Assembly (NCBI GenBank): GCA_964646205.1
Contig: CAZYAZ010000014.1
Location: forward strand, 1-64,000
DNA length: 64,000 nt
Direction: 5' to 3'
Source of the DNA: UBA8437 sp964646205
GTDB lineage: Bacteria > Planctomycetota > Planctomycetia > Planctomycetales > Planctomycetaceae
Shown: piece by piece, positions 63,646 through 64,000 of the stretch
Numbering within the stretch: position 1 is the stretch's first letter
Layout of the letters: each line of letters opens with the position of its first letter
Position numbers and translations under genes: made by a program
Notes under the pieces: generated by a model
Seen by the model: the letters and a program-made list of their open reading frames with translations, nothing else
Databases searched by the model: none
Told to the model about the DNA's origin: nothing

Positions 63646-64000
63646 TGTCGTGTTGCTCGTGAACCGGCTTTTGGGCGACGCTTGCTCAGGTCGAGCAACT
63701 TGATGTTCTTGTACCAGCAATCGGTGCCATGGTCCTGGAGGCCAATATACCCACGGTGTGGGTGATCCTTGTAGGCGAAGGGGAACTTGTGCTGTGTGCC
63801 GTCGGGCCGTGTGTGTTTCTTGTCGAATTCATCCAGGTTGGCTTTGAGGACCCGGACCCCGTTGAGGGTCACTCGGATCAACTGGCCCCGACAGACCAGT
63901 TCCATGCGATTCCACTTGCCGGCGGGTTTCATCGCATTGCGACCTGGTTTGACCAGGTCATACAAAGCGCCGGTGTCGTGGTAACCGGCCGTACGAGTGT
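63642..64000 (-). CDS. DUF1080 (3-keto-disaccharide hydrolase-type) domain protein, 5' partial
   Basis: The visible C-terminal 118 residues run to the window edge, so the start is missing. The signature TGALYDLV, GKWNRMELVCRG, VRVLKANLDEF and HRGYIGLQDHGTDCWYKNIKLLDL is typical of DUF1080, a concanavalin-like fold common in planctomycete secreted proteins. It is coupled to the dehydrogenase gene by ATGA overlap. Confidence 0.85.
   Translation of the reverse strand, partial: TRTAGYHDTGALYDLVKPGRNAMKPAGKWNRMELVCRGQLIRVTLNGVRVLKANLDEFDKKHTRPDGTQHKFPFAYKDHPHRGYIGLQDHGTDCWYKNIKLLDLSKRRPKAGSRATRQ

Overview
The window is 64 kb of high-GC bacterial DNA that most likely belongs to the phylum Planctomycetota. 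The evidence is the protein repertoire: a DUF1501 protein, a DUF1080 domain, receptor-like Ser/Thr kinases with the planctomycete N-terminal layout, CehA/McbA-type metallohydrolases, FHA-GAF-SpoIIE phosphatase, large secreted or membrane proteins of unknown function, PPi-type phosphofructokinase, and a GvG-like pair of Tat/cytosolic proteins beside DUF1501. Many genes use GTG starts, few have a good Shine-Dalgarno sequence, and genes often overlap by ATGA/GTGA. One run of 100 N (56939-57038) marks a scaffold gap, so this is a draft or metagenome assembly. I saw no rRNA, tRNA, CRISPR, insertion sequence or phage module. No gene-free stretch exceeds 300 bases; the longest are divergent intergenic regions of about 150-220 bases.

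Layout. 1-1194: 5'-truncated thioredoxin-like protein wrapped in Gly/Pro repeats. 1216-4215 (minus): purH and a PQQ-type beta-propeller protein. 4475-6549 (plus): HEAT-repeat protein coupled to type-4 uracil-DNA glycosylase. 6592-8022 (minus): divergent phosphoglycerate kinase. 8193-12456 (plus): 920-aa membrane protein, ABC ATPase, DUF420 protein. 12420-17578 (minus): zinc-ribbon membrane protein, PPi-type pfk, accC, accB, Xaa-Pro peptidase. 17725-22175 (plus): larB, nnrD, MMPL transporter. 22121-22939 (minus): PhyH dioxygenase. 23155-31660 (plus): RND-type adaptor, CehA/McbA metallohydrolase, AroD-AroE-like fusion, MacA-like adaptor, MacB-like permease. 31753-35131 (minus): acs, SDR oxidoreductase, IscA-type protein. 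35347-40268 (plus): DUF2752 protein, two paralogous lipoproteins, and two coupled envelope proteins.

40294-50882 is a Ser/Thr-phosphorylation island: DinG-type helicase, FHA-GAF-SpoIIE phosphatase and a kinase on the minus strand, then an AAA+ ATPase and a second kinase with extracellular Ig/cadherin-like repeats on the plus strand. 50879-53306 (minus): aminotransferase and a degenerate phosphohexomutase with an added zinc-binding N-terminus. 53383-56938 (plus): holA, smpB, membrane protein, SDR. 57046-59615 (minus): two tandem paralogues of an unassigned family, divergent from a DUF1501 gene (59767-61179), which is followed by a DksA-like protein and lspA. 62356-64000 (minus): hydroxyacid-oxoacid transhydrogenase-like dehydrogenase and a DUF1080 domain cut by the window end.

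The central-metabolism genes (purH, pfk, pgk, acs, accBC, aroDE-like) show several unusual active sites. The most interesting items are the paralogous pair next to DUF1501, the phosphohexomutase-like protein lacking its catalytic serine motif, the AroD-AroE-like fusion with altered catalytic residues in both halves, the divergent PGK, and the kinase/phosphatase/AAA+ island.
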